The notes under the pieces: model-generated
The model's input: only the letters and a program-made list of their open reading frames with translations
Database searches by the model: none
What the model was told of the DNA's origin: nothing
Assembly (NCBI GenBank): GCA_013176395.1
Contig: JABMLP010000019.1
Span: 248,001 to 312,000 of the forward strand
Reading direction: 5' to 3'
Origin: Venturia oleaginea
Taxonomy: Eukaryota > Ascomycota > Dothideomycetes > Venturiales > Venturiaceae
Length of the DNA: 64,000 nucleotides
Part shown: positions 33,956 through 45,337 of the stretch, piece by piece
Layout of the letters: the number at the start of each line of letters is the position of its first letter
How positions within the stretch are numbered: the first letter of the stretch is position 1
Program-made: the position numbers and the translations under genes

Positions 33956-35978
33956 TTTCGGCGGGTTGAGTGAAAACGAATAGCAGAAGTTGTGTCGGTA
34001 TGAATCGATCGAGCTGGTGGTGGTGGTAGTTGGTGGTTGTGTGTTGTCGGTGCAGCTGGATGAGGAGAGGAGGTAGCATTAACTCCTGATAGGTCACGTT
34101 TAGGAACTACCTCCTAGCGGGGTCGCGTGGAGGATCGGTGTGTCAAGATTGGAAGGAGCAATGCAGCGATGGATTTGAAGATGAGAAGCTGAATAGTAGA
34201 GGATTCGAGGGAGAAAGAACAGGATCTTTTCTCTCTAGTCAAGGCCATTATCACAAGAATTCCTTTAGTACAATGCATTTCCAGCAAATCACTTCTTCTA
34301 GCGCCTTACCCCATCTTTTTAGGGCCATAGACCCCCTGTCGTCTGGTGCAATCAGATGGAAGTCGCCTGTATAACTAGAGGCCGCTTATTGGGTCATCTA
34401 CTACTTCCCCGCACTGTGTACCAGAGAATCCAACGCAGAACGCGCCATTGTAAGCTGCCTCTCGGCGGCACAGGACTTCTTGCCATAGACATTCTTCTTG
34501 CTGTCGTCTCAACATGCCAAAACCAAAGCCTAATCAAGAGGAGAGGAAACGTGTACTGATCCAAGGGTGAGCCTACTATCTAACTTGGCGTCATACCGTG
34601 TGGCGATCGTCTAGCATTTGACTACACAGTATATTATGCAGATCGTTATGGACTTTTTTTCGAAGGGATCGATCGTGGATGGTCGGAAATCTGGTGCACA
34701 ACTGATAGTCACATGTCTATAGCGTCATTCAATCAAGCTTTCTTTCGTTGCTTGATGAGAATCACACCACCAGGTTACTCCATAACCTGCGACTGTGTCT
34801 TTACGATGTACTCATCAGTAATAAAGCACTTGAACAGATCAGGATGTCTTTCGCGTTCCAGGAGCCCGGACCAGCTGTTAAACTAGACGATACTTTTCAC
34901 CATGGCCCCTTTCATCCTGATGGCGAACAAGTCTGATCTGGTCGCATCTCGACCGGGTGGTCCGGGATGATGGAACGTTATGGCGGTGAGTGTGCTGTAA
35001 CATATCGAAGAAGTAGGAGTTATATTGGCTTTCACATGACGTAGACCGCCTGGGAAAGGCCATGTTAATACACAAAGGCTCGGATCAAGACAGAGTGGTG
35101 GCATAGTGATGAGACATCTTTCAGAGACCTGAACATGCAAGGGACTGCGGGCCCAAAGTGCTGCGTCTGAGGTCATGGAATATAACCGTGAAAGATATGT
35201 GTTAAAAACATAAGGCTATGGGTATGGAGGAGGTGAATGAAGGTGTAGCGAGGCTGACGTGGTGGTGGGGGACGAAATGTGATGTCGAGAGACTTTTTAT
35301 CCCTTGCCGAAAGGAACTATCAAGGAGATGGCCATGGCGCATACTGTGTATGTAGAGTAGATGACAAATTCCAGATCCATTGATCTTGACTTGAAAACTC
35401 TTGCTCAGAACGAGTTGTGCAGGCAGAGGAATCAGTGGCGAACGCAACGCGAATACAACATGTAAATTACCTACTCCTGTACAAGACCATTAAAGAAGAA
35501 AGATCAAGGAGAGATGGGTTGCGTCGTTGAAGAAAGAAAGAAGAGGAGTGAAAGAACCCCAACCGTGTCACCAAGCCACCAGCCTAACCTGCAGATGCCA
35601 CATTCAGGCACGCATTCATCTCCATCCGTCCGTCTCCAAGAATAGAAAAATTGGGCAACGCTCCGCTCCAAGAGACCCTGCCTACCATGCAGATACCAAT
35701 GCAAATTATTGTCTGTCTTCTGCAAAACACTGCCCTCCCGATCGAAACGAAGATGCCTCAGCGTTGGACTGTCTTCAACCTCGACAGCCTTGATTCAAAC
35801 CAAACCCGGCCCCGACTCTTTCTCACCACAGATTGCAGAGTTCGATTTAGCACTTTCGACTCCAAACTGAGGATGAAGGACCGTTCTTCACCCGTGGTTC
35901 AGAAACTCGCAGAAACGTTCCAATGCCGTTGCCGAGTTGGAAAAATGCCATGTGAGAATTAGGACTGTATGATATATT
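33956..35978. other. Gene-free interval
   Basis: About 2 kb. The first 200 bp upstream of 33955 hold a GGTGGTGGTGGTAGTTGGTGGTTG run, probably in the leader of the Ser/Arg-rich gene. Nothing else is supported. Confidence 0.45.
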
Positions 35979-37440
35979 TCATTTCATTGAGAATGCCTGG
36001 AGGAGTTCGCAATTCTCCCGCCTGTCCACGAATGGCTCGTAGGTCTGACCTGTGACGTATTGACAGGCCCTCTGGCCTTTCAAGTATGCGCGCCGAAAGG
36101 CGAAGAAAATATTCGTCCAGAAGTCGGTCGATTCGTGGCGGCTATAATCCGTCAGGGTGAGCTCTTGCCACAGTGAAGTTTTGTCAACGGCTCCCTGTAG
36201 CATGAAGACGAGAGCCGAGGCCGCTGCATATGTAGCTTGCCTAGTGTCGACGTCCCACCCCTTCAAGATTACTTTGTCCACATAGTGGCGGTAGACGTCG
36301 GAGATTTCGTGAGCGTATATATCCAGAAATCTCTTCGCCACCCTCTCGTGGTGGTCCGTCTGCCTTCCTAGCCAACTCTCAGACAATGCGGCGAAATTCT
36401 GAGCAACCTTACACTGTAGATCTTCGAGTATGATGACCGTTTGTGTCACTGGCGTTAGTATGGCTTCAATTTCATTTGCCAATTGTCGGTCTCGTATACA
36501 GGCTTGTGCAATGATCGGCTCAAGCGATGTCTGTGTGTCAGCATATATCGGTCTGTCAGAGCAGAATATAGGTCTCTCAAGACGTCTGCTATCTTGCTCC
36601 GTATAATCTTTCGTGTGTTCGTTGTGACTGAACAGAGATTTCTCCATTTCTTGCAGTGTCTTGTTGCCCAGTCTTTGGTGAATATAGGCGCTAATAAGGC
36701 AGAGATCTCTATCGTCCTTGAGTGTAGGAAGCGGCCAAACGTCCTCTCCATCTGCCTCAATTGAAACTCGCTGGCCCCTACCATCCTTTCCACGAGGATA
36801 GATAGCGCCTATGACCCGTAGTTTGCCCTGCTGGCAACCCTTCGCATTTGCATATTGGTTCAAAGCCCAATAAATATGCTGTTGTTGGCGAATTAGCTAT
36901 CGTTTGACAGTAGCTAACATCTCAACATGCTTACAGAACATGGCGCAGCGTTGGAGCAAGTGCAGCTGGCCCTTTGGTTACTTGTGCTGTTGTAAAAAGC
37001 CACTTCAAAATCTTCCCTGCCTTGGAACTTTACACATTTGTTGCCTTGCCTCTTGATCCCTATAAGTGAAAGTTTCCGGAATCGATAGATTGTTGGACAT
37101 CTGTAGGCGAGACACTCGATGGACTGCTAGTCCTGATATCGTAAGCTATCACGGGGTCGTTTTCCGTGGTGCTTTCCGAAGTCGCCACACGTTGACCAGC
37201 TTGTATATGCGCCATTTCTGACCCGAGTCCCAGCTCGTCAAAGTACTGTGATACTGACGTAGTCAAAGGTGCAGAAGCGCACAAACAAAGGTAAAAGACG
37301 ATGGAACACTTCGTGACAAGTGAAGACGCAACCCCACTTACATATGAGAACGTGCTCACGATGCTTGAGAGGGCTGCCTGGTCCCGATAAGGTGGATACA
37401 ATCTATACTCGAAGACTGGAAATTCAGCATGATTCCACTG
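35979..37440 (-). CDS. SWIM-type zinc-finger protein, function unknown; 5' end unresolved
   Basis: Four exons can be phased: 37440(?)-37342, 37245-37116, 37059-36935 and 36878-35979, giving at least 417 aa to the stop. The introns (96, 56 and 56 nt) have GT-AG borders. Splicing assembles a SWIM motif across the exon 3/4 junction: C-x-C-x6-C-x-H (CTC...PCSH followed by IYWALNQ), preceded by IKRQGNKCVKFQGREDFEVAFYN. The remaining 290 residues have no domain I recognise. SWIM fingers bind nucleic acid or protein partners; some fungal single-SWIM proteins of this layout are annotated only as hypothetical. The start codon must lie in an additional upstream exon, with a possible acceptor at 37441. 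No single exon shows the motif on its own, so it is easily missed. Confidence 0.65.
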
Positions 37441-39938
37441 CTGTAATTGCTTTCAACCCTATCCAGATCGTCCAGTCATACCGGATGTCGAGCGTCCAGA
37501 CTAAGCTTTCTGCAGAAAGATCGGCTGAAATTTGAGGACTGGACAAGGTGTTACAGCATGTTTGAATAGGAAAGGTTCAATCAGATGGCTCTATCGGAAA
37601 CCTTGCCGGCTGCCGACTTGACTTGCTCGATACAGAGCTCCAATATTCGAAAGCCCCTTGATCTCTCATAAATTCAGTGAGATCATCTGCTGCATGAATG
37701 TTTGCCAAAAGACCCGTTGAAAGCCCCTGTGTCCAGAAGTCAGAAGACAAATCCAACTGCGTTCACCTGCCCAGCCAAAAGGTAGGAAGAACGAGCGTAC
37801 TGCACCCCAAAGTGAAAGGTCAAATCAGAACAAGCCAAACTGAAAATCAACCATACCTAGTCTCTCAGTCTACAACGCGAGGATGATTAGCCTGCATATG
37901 TGAAATGAGCAAATTTGCACACCAACTACCCGCAACCAGGTCATTTTACCGGGTTGACGGATCTCCAAAATGGGTCTATCCATGCACTTGGCACGGAATT
38001 GGTCGCTCTCAGCCAAACAAAACCGCCAATGATAAGTCAGCCTTGCTAATTAGGAGCAATAGTCAACCAGGACGCCTTTGGTTTGCGCTTAGATAAAATC
38101 GCCAATTCCCTGTCACAATTGATCAATGTTGGGCATAAGGCTTTTTCCAACACAGAGTATGCTAGCCTCATCAACTTGGCAATCGGAATCAGCCGCGTTA
38201 GGCATGAGCTGAGCATCAGCTGACCCTTCCCGCCTGTGCAAAGATCTGTACCTTCGGCTAGTTTCGAATTGGTACCGAATGTGGCGTATAGTAGTCTGGA
38301 AACAGCTGAGCGAAATCCGAAATTATGGATCACTGCATGACTTGACATAATTTTGATGCGGTCTCGAAATTCATAAGTATAGATAGGCTGACCATGCTGT
38401 GCAACAGAAAACGTTGTGGATAATGCCGAGTTGCTTTCCTCCTAACTTGGACGCGAACAACTCAATTCTGAATGAGCCCATATCACAACTTTGTAACTTG
38501 TGAGATCATGGAGACTGAAGCCTGTTGGTCTCTGGAATGCCAGCCAGGTTTTCCGAGCTTTCGCTGGGTTTTGGTCGTGGAACTCACGCCCTTCAAGATG
38601 TGATCAAAGCATTTTGCGGAAGTACGGAAATTCTATCCGATCCTTGGAGCGTCAAGCGGAAAGATAGCAATGCTAGCAAGAGCTTTAATCCTCCGAGGGC
38701 TCTCCTATTTGTCCGCGGGCAGATATTCATTGTACTCTGACGTACGGGGGGAACTACTGTAGGCAGACACATGATCAACAAAATGGTGTAGAATCTTTAC
38801 TGATGGGATGGTTCTCTAACTGAATGTAGTGAGAAAAGGCTTTCTGAAGAGAGCATCTCTACTATCTGGACAGCATCCAGGATCGGACCAGGTTCTGGTG
38901 CATGTTGATCGTTCTTGCGAGCTCGATAGGAAGGAATTGGGTTGGGGGATGCGCGAGCACGAGGATGAGCCGCGGTCGAAAATTGTTTTCGCCGCCCTGC
39001 AGAGCTGCATCTGGATTGAGCTAGACCAAGCAATCCAGGAATCCTATAACAAAAAGGGGTCCATGTCGCCGACGAGCTAGGTCAGATATCTTGCCCAGGG
39101 CAAGAAGAGTCCGGATTTGTTGAGTCTGTGACGAAGGGTCAGTTCTGGAGCCTGCTTCATATATGAACAACGACATCAGCAATTCAAGTGCCTTCTTTGT
39201 ACCATAGAAATACTCGTCTCACACCCGCTTCACAGCTCTCCAAGGGCCTAGAGAATGCCCAGATGATCCAGGAGGCGCTGAAGCGTTTGTCGGGACAGCC
39301 ACCACGACCGCGAAGGATCGCTGCCGCCAGGGTTATTTGAGTTGCAGGCGAAGCTCTCGATGATGGTGACGGATGCGCAATACGTTTGGAAGGGCGCGTA
39401 ACGAAATGATTCAATGGGACCCATTAAGATGGAATGCAGCGGCGCGTATAGTGATGAGAGCACGAACGTGAAGTTCATGGAAGCTCAGGTTTTAGGCGCG
39501 AAAAGCGGTGCTATCGCTATACGCGCGCTCGTGAAGCGCGACGTCGAATCCCTCAACGATGAATTGATCAAGCTATCTTACGCTACAACTTTCGGTAGAT
39601 GTGTAGTCGTGAACTATGCTCAGAATGGCTTAAAAAGGAGGGCTTTTTCCCCCAGCCTAACAGCAACCAGCACGCACGGCCGTATACAGCTCTATTGATA
39701 CTCTCCAGATATCTCAATGTTGAAAAAGGCATGCGCGGGTCTCTTCAAGCATCATGACGATCGTCCAGTGGTGCAAGTAAATCTCACGATACAGCAATTA
39801 AAAGGGAGCAAGGTCTTCTTTCGTCAAGTTTCTCAACCAACAACATCCCTCGACCATTATTGAATCGAGGCTTGCTCTCGAGCTAACGAACTGAGAGATC
39901 TCAATGAATGAGTGACGTCGAATACCAGGAAGGAACTG
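37441..39938. other. Gene-free interval next to the pogo element
   Basis: About 2.5 kb. Short frames such as 38829-39080 and 39414-39698 have some coding-like composition but no domain and no clear splice partners; I do not call them genes. The 5' exon of the SWIM gene may lie near 37450-37600. Confidence 0.4.
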
Positions 39939-40045
39939 TAACGTAATCTACCATCGAGCGGTACACACCACCGAGCGGTACACATTTTCGTATCCTCATC
40001 AATTACTCTATTATGCACCAATAAATCTCTCATTTTTAAATATTC

Positions 40046-42410
40046 CTATCTATATTTCTGACAGTTAATTGCAAAATGGTCACCACTGCGACAAATAAAA
40101 CAAGTAATTACAATGTTCTCCTCTTCATTTGGTGGTCCTTCCTCAATATAAAGCTCTTGATCAACCTGGTTACTGCTGATAACCGAAGCTTCTTTAGAAA
40201 GTTGAAGTAAGCTTGAGCCCTCTGCAACAGTTAAAGCGCTTGATTGACTAATATATCTCCTTTTTAGTTGCCTCTTTCGCTTCTGCCTCTCATTTGCAGC
40301 CCTTAATTTATCATTTTCCGCAGCTAGTAAAGCGGCGCCTTGCATCGCGATCTGGCAGCCCTTAACAAGCTGATTGTTACGGGGAACTCTTTTCTCAACA
40401 CAGTTGATTATGTCAAGACCTTCTTGACACCTGTGTTCTCTTGTTCTGGTCCGCGGGTTTGGGGTAAGGGCAATATCAGTCTGGAAGTACTTACCTTAAG
40501 TACCTTCCCTTGCTCAGGTTCTTTGGAGTCTCACTAGATCCTAGCCGTCCGATGTATCTCCCAATTCAATTGTCGTCTAACCGATTTGATCCTCAGATCA
40601 ATCCTGAACGCTTGTCGGTTAGTATGAAGGTTGGGGGTGGGCTTGCTTCGTGTGCATATGACTTGTGCTTGATTGTATCTAAGTAAAAGGTCGTTACTGT
40701 AGTAGGTTGAAGAAGCTCCTATGTGAGAAACATAACATGAGATAACCACGAAGAGAGAAAGGAAAGTCCGTCCAACGTCCTCCCTATATACCCTTCTGGT
40801 TCTGGGTGCCAAGGTGTATTCCCACACCTCTTGGCTCTTCCCACACTTCCCACACTGTGGGCAATGCCAAGTGCTGTGGGAACTGTGGGAATATCACGTG
40901 ACTCCTGCACGTACTATTCTCTCTTAGGACTGACCTGGTTGCACCAGTCCCCTCTTGTGCGCCCAACGGATTCCACTCCACATCAGTCCTAACAACAACT
41001 TCTTGTTATCCAACCATCCTCTGCAAGTCCCGCTGTCCCTGCTCTTTGGTCTTGAGGTGATCTGTAACACTGATTAAGGGCCTGATCTGCTGGTGTTGGT
41101 GGACTTTTTGAACGTCTCTTAAGATAGCCTTTGATTGTAGCTACCTGCAGCTCTAACTGGGTTAGATTCTGAGGTGTTTCTGGTTGCCATTGCTCTTGGT
41201 TTGCGGCCAAGGGCGCTGTAGGGGTAAATGGCCTAATCTGGATGGTTGAAAGTACCTGATCTGGATCAAAAGGTACGAGACCGGCAGGAGTGAAGCTGCG
41301 TTGAATATTGCTTAGTGTGAGGGCACTAATTCGAGCAATTTTAAAGGCGTGAAGAAACTCAATTTTGTCGATATGATTTATGCCAAGCCTCATATATTCC
41401 GAGACTTGGTGGCCGTAGGTACGCTTGAGGACCGAAAAACAACCAATATCGAGAGGTTGAAGAAGATGTGATGAATGCGGTGGTATACAAAGAATAATAA
41501 TCATCCGGTCTGCACAAAATTGATCAAATTCTGGCGTTGCGTGGCTGCCGTGGCCATCCAGAATTAGTAGTCGATAACTACCCACCTTTCTTGCAGCTGT
41601 ATTTGGCTCGAAAACCTCTTTTAACCAATGTAATCCAAGCTTGTCATTAGTCCATCCATTTGTACTCAAAGCGATTGTCCAATCAGGCGGTAGATTGTTG
41701 TTTTCGTACCAAGATGATATATGTACCTTGCCTTTGAAGATCATCATCGGCGGGAGGCTCCAACCCAGCGCATTGATCGATTCGATTGCCGTAACCCATT
41801 CACGATCGCCAGGCTGTAATTGAGGGGGTCTGCCACGCCTATCTGAGGCAGTAACTACGCGTGAGGTACTTGCAAGGCCCATTGCAAAGCCAGTTTCGTC
41901 GAAGTTGTAGATATCGTTATTGAGGATGCCGTGTTTAGCGATTGTGTTTTGTACAAGCCGAAACCAGGCCCCAATAAGGGCTGGATCTTCGCATCTTGCC
42001 CTTTGATTATCCTAGCTGCATGAATATCGCGATTTGAGGCTAGGGCGGCGGTTGATGTATCGCTGAGGCCAATTGACACCGATTTTGCAATCTGAGCCTA
42101 CACGCTGCTCGAGTACGATTTTTGCCGCATCGCGTACCCCAGTAACGGTCAATGGATAACCTCTTTCGTCCATAGATAGTATCCAATGCTCAACGACCTC
42201 CTCTTCCGTATCCGTAAGCTTTTGGCAATTTGGGCGCGAATCGACGCGTGAAGCGCGTCCGCGAAGGCGGGAGGCAAGGGAAGTAAATGGGACAGAATAG
42301 GCATCAGCGGCCTTTCGAATACTTGGAAAATGGCCTTTCAAATAAGCGTCATGAGCAAGGAGTAGTTGACCCTCTTTCTGGGCCTTTGTATTGACTAGTT
42401 GTGGTGGCAT
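40046..42410 (-). pseudogene. Fot1/pogo-like transposase, interrupted
   Basis: The frame starts at 42410 (MPPQLVNTKAQKEG) with psq-type HTH (IRKAADAYSVPFTSLASRLRG) and Tc5-type HTH. An in-frame TAG at 42012-42014 interrupts it, and it resumes immediately (DNQRARCEDPALIGAWF). The DDE domain follows, with FDETGFAMG and LLILDGHGSHATPEF. At ADQALNQ (41075) the frame is cut by the solo LTR, continuing in phase after it at LVKGCQIAMQG (40369) to a basic segment and a CCHC knuckle (CFICRSGDHFAINC). Two lesions (one stop, one insertion) inactivate it; no frameshift is seen. Confidence 0.9.
40375..41069 (-). mobile_element. Solo LTR (695 bp) with 5-bp target duplication
   Basis: On the minus strand it runs TGTTACAG ... 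CCGTAACA, with 6-bp inverted ends TGTTAC/GTAACA. It is flanked by perfect CTGAT duplications (40370-40374, 41070-41074). Removing it with one duplication restores the transposase reading frame, which fixes the borders exactly. No gag/pol sequence is present, so it is a recombined solo LTR. A related LTR end lies at 59889-60005. Confidence 0.93.
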
Positions 42411-42484
42411 TGTGGGTTAATCGATGAGGATACGAAAATGTGTACCGCTCGGTGGTGTGTACCGCTCGATGGTGGATTACGTTA

Positions 42485-42934
42485 ACGGAAATTGACGATG
42501 TATCACTGGACATCAATATTGAAGGCCTATTTTGCTCGCAATTTCCTTCTGAAGAAATTTGAGTCATTTATCGATTTCGAACCCAAGGGTAAGAACTTTG
42601 CTTGACATGTAACTGGGTCCTGCAGTGCTCATAATGGACGAACAGTACTCAAATAGAGTCTTATTAGATGACCGGCTCGGACTGCCTGCATACATGACTA
42701 TTACGACATTATCAATTCATGGCCAAGACTAAATCTATGCACCTACTCCTGGAACCTACCTTTAGAATCTTTTCTAGCAAAGATAAAACGCGGAAGCCAT
42801 TCAGTCGATTGGACGAATTTATATCATGGAGCAGATCAAATAGTCCCCCTTGTAACCCAACTGAGATTACACAAGCACAGCCACATGTCCCAAGCGAATA
42901 GCCGACCAAGAGTATTGAACTCTTGAAGAACTCT
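42485..42934. other. Spacer between transposon and nitronate monooxygenase
   Basis: 450 bp; nothing recognised apart from the probable 3' UTR of the next gene. Confidence 0.5.
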
Positions 42935-43984
42935 TCATAATCTACTATCCTTCTCAATGTATGTCTGGCCCAGTCTCAGTTGCTTGATAGCCTCCGTCAC
43001 CATCTCGTCCACAATTTGCTTCGCAGGTTGAACTTGCTTGATAACCCCAGCGACCTGTCCCATCAAAAAGGGAATGTCCACATCCTTCTCATCCTCCATA
43101 TCCTTCATCATGGGCACGACTCCAGCATCCGTCAATTTCTTGATCTCCTCGGGCTTATTTTCCCACCCCTGGATGTACTCGTTCATCTTCACGCGAAGTG
43201 GCCGTCCACTGACAACTAAAGTTCTCAGTGTGTCCGCAAAGTCTGCCGTAACAACAGCTTCCTTCTGTTGGTTCGAGCATCCAGCTTCGGCAGAAGCCAC
43301 GAATCGAGTGCCAACCCATACACCTTGAGCACCCTGCATCAAACTACTGGCCAAACCTCTGCCATCGTAGATACCACCAGCCGCAACGACCAAGGCTGGG
43401 CCCCCAGTCAAAGGGCTCTTATACCTCCGTGCCACATCTACCACACTTGGGATCAATATGCTGTTTGCAATATCTCCCGTATGTCCACCTCCTTCACCGC
43501 CCTGGGCGCAAACGATATCAGCACCCGCATCCAAAGCCTTGACAGCATGCTTCGGATGACCAACCATGTTCATAACCAATATCCCAGCAGCGTGTAACCT
43601 TTCAATGACATGCTTGGGAGGCACACCGACAGCACTAACAAACAGCTTAGCCCCATTCTTGATCGTAACGGTAATGAGGTCGTCCAGCTGTCCATGTGTA
43701 TAATCGTGATTCGTCTTCCTCGCCGATCCACCAACTTGCGGTAACGCAAGATCCACGCCGAAAGGCAAGGACTTATCCGTCAAGTTCGCCTTGATCTCGT
43801 CGATGATGGCTTGGAGTTGTTCAGGAGTGTATCCTAGTCCACCGATTACGCCTAGGCCACCTGCATTGCTCACTGCTGCAGCAAGTGGTCCTCCAAATGT
43901 TCGAGCCATGCCCGCTAGAATGATAGGATAGCGTATTCCCAAAAGTTTGCAGAGGGGCGTTTGCAAGCTTGGCGGGGAGACCAT
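42935..43984 (-). CDS. Nitronate monooxygenase (2-nitropropane dioxygenase family)
   Basis: An uninterrupted frame of 349 aa codes for an FMN-dependent TIM-barrel enzyme that oxidises nitronates (such as propionate-3-nitronate) to carbonyl compounds and nitrite. Visible family signatures are the N-terminal PIILAGMA, SNAGGLGVIGGLG, the catalytic-His region QGGEGGGHTGD, the phosphate-binding VVAAGGIYDGRGLA and GVWVGTRFVASAEA. The C-terminus reads ...KDSRL: the last three residues SRL fit the PTS1 consensus (S/A/C)-(K/R/H)-(L/M), so import into peroxisomes is likely. The start ATG at 43984 gives MVSPPSLQTPLCKLLG as in homologs; a longer overlapping frame upstream is not used. Confidence 0.94.
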   Translation of the reverse strand: MVSPPSLQTPLCKLLGIRYPIILAGMARTFGGPLAAAVSNAGGLGVIGGLGYTPEQLQAIIDEIKANLTDKSLPFGVDLALPQVGGSARKTNHDYTHGQLDDLITVTIKNGAKLFVSAVGVPPKHVIERLHAAGILVMNMVGHPKHAVKALDAGADIVCAQGGEGGGHTGDIANSILIPSVVDVARRYKSPLTGGPALVVAAGGIYDGRGLASSLMQGAQGVWVGTRFVASAEAGCSNQQKEAVVTADFADTLRTLVVSGRPLRVKMNEYIQGWENKPEEIKKLTDAGVVPMMKDMEDEKDVDIPFLMGQVAGVIKQVQPAKQIVDEMVTEAIKQLRLGQTYIEKDSRL

Positions 43985-45337
43985 GTTGGATGTGATCGTG
44001 GTGATTTGCAGTACCGTCGATGCTTGGGATGGATCGTTCAGGGAAGCGGGTTGTAGAGGTGCTGGTATTGAGATTCAGAGCGGCGCGGGCGGCAAGTCTG
44101 GTATTGGTGATTGTGGAAGAGGACGCGAACAATTTCCCAATATTGTCACTGGCTTTACTGCAACTTTATGTCGCGGCAAGAATGATAGGGCAAGGTTGTC
44201 TCGTGGGGACTTTGTGGGGTAGCATCCGAGGTGTCGAAGTTTCGTGAGGAGACGGAGTTGTTCGGCATCTCGTTTAATTTGCAAGGCCAGAGTCCGCTTG
44301 CTGCAATCGTAGGTGGAATATTACCGTGTGCAAATCGCTCGAATCCATCGATTGTTGATCCGTCAAATTGTGATACCAGCGCTGTGGTGCAAAAGTGGGT
44401 TTGGGCCTGAAGGATTGAAGGATTCCATCAGGACCTGCATTATCACCAGCATCCGTCCTTCGTCACAACACTCAGCGCTTACGAGAAAACGTTCTTCGCA
44501 CATGCTGGACTACCGATGGCAACTCCCAGGTGGATAGGATCTCAAAACACTTCACGATCGATTGCCAGTTACTTTGCTTTCACGATCATTGAAGTCTACA
44601 GTTGAGAAAATGCGTTCGCAGTCATTGTGCCTCCAAGGTGGAACACATACATAATGCTGTAATCTATTGCTAAGCAAAAGGACATGAAAGACTTCCAAAT
44701 TCTTCTATGGATTACAATTGCATAGAGAGGCTAACTCGACAATCTGATTAGATGTAATCATAAGAAAATATCACATCTTTGAGAACGTCAATGCGCCTTA
44801 TTCCTCAACGGTTATACATCATTCGTAAGTCTGGCTCATATCTTTAGCAACCTTCGCGTGTACATCGTTGCTGTTCAGCTGGCGAGCTGCCTCAAAGACA
44901 CATTTTCAGGATCGAAGTGGAAATGTCTAGTCATCAGATATCCCAGATCAATCACGTTCGCAGCACAAGACATCATCAAGGCTAGTCCAAGGGCTTTGGT
45001 GCTCAGCTTATCGCAGGGAGCCATTATCAACAGGATGCCCGTTTTGGGACTTGTCTAAAATCTGTTCCACGTCAGTACATGATTCTCGACATCGATTGAT
45101 AAATGAGTGAGAGGGTTAAAGATATCAGATAGGAGCGAAAGATATGCTAAATTGCATCCACATTGATCTAGTAGGATCTCGGATGAACTATGCGTTTGTT
45201 GTATGGTGTATCATCATGTAAGGATGGGTATGATGTGAAAAAGAGGGGTAAATACCTTTAGACATCATGGCAAGTATGAGCGATGCGGGAGCACGCCGCG
45301 GTGAGATATAAAGCGATGGCAGCTTTCGCCCGTCCAA
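43985..45337. other. Gene-free interval
   Basis: About 1.35 kb between two same-strand genes; no domain-bearing frame is present. It probably contains the nitronate monooxygenase promoter and PEX10 3' UTR. Confidence 0.45.

Larger units (their letters stand above)
39939..42484 (-). mobile_element. pogo/Fot1-type DNA transposon split by a solo LTR
   Basis: Flanked by TA and by inverted repeats starting ACGTAATC(T/C)ACCATCGAGCGG, each end carrying two tandem 17-bp units ending in GAGCGGTACACA. Without the 700-bp LTR insertion the element is about 1.85 kb, the size of Fot1-like elements. It encodes one transposase on the minus strand (42410 to about 40046) with an internal TAG. TIRs are nearly perfect over about 70 bp, suggesting fairly recent insertion. 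Confidence 0.9.

Noticed and set aside
37060..37115. Apparent 1-nt frameshift in the SWIM-finger gene
   Set aside because: A 56-nt GT-AG intron (GTGTCT...TTATAG) joins the two frames in phase, so no lesion is needed.
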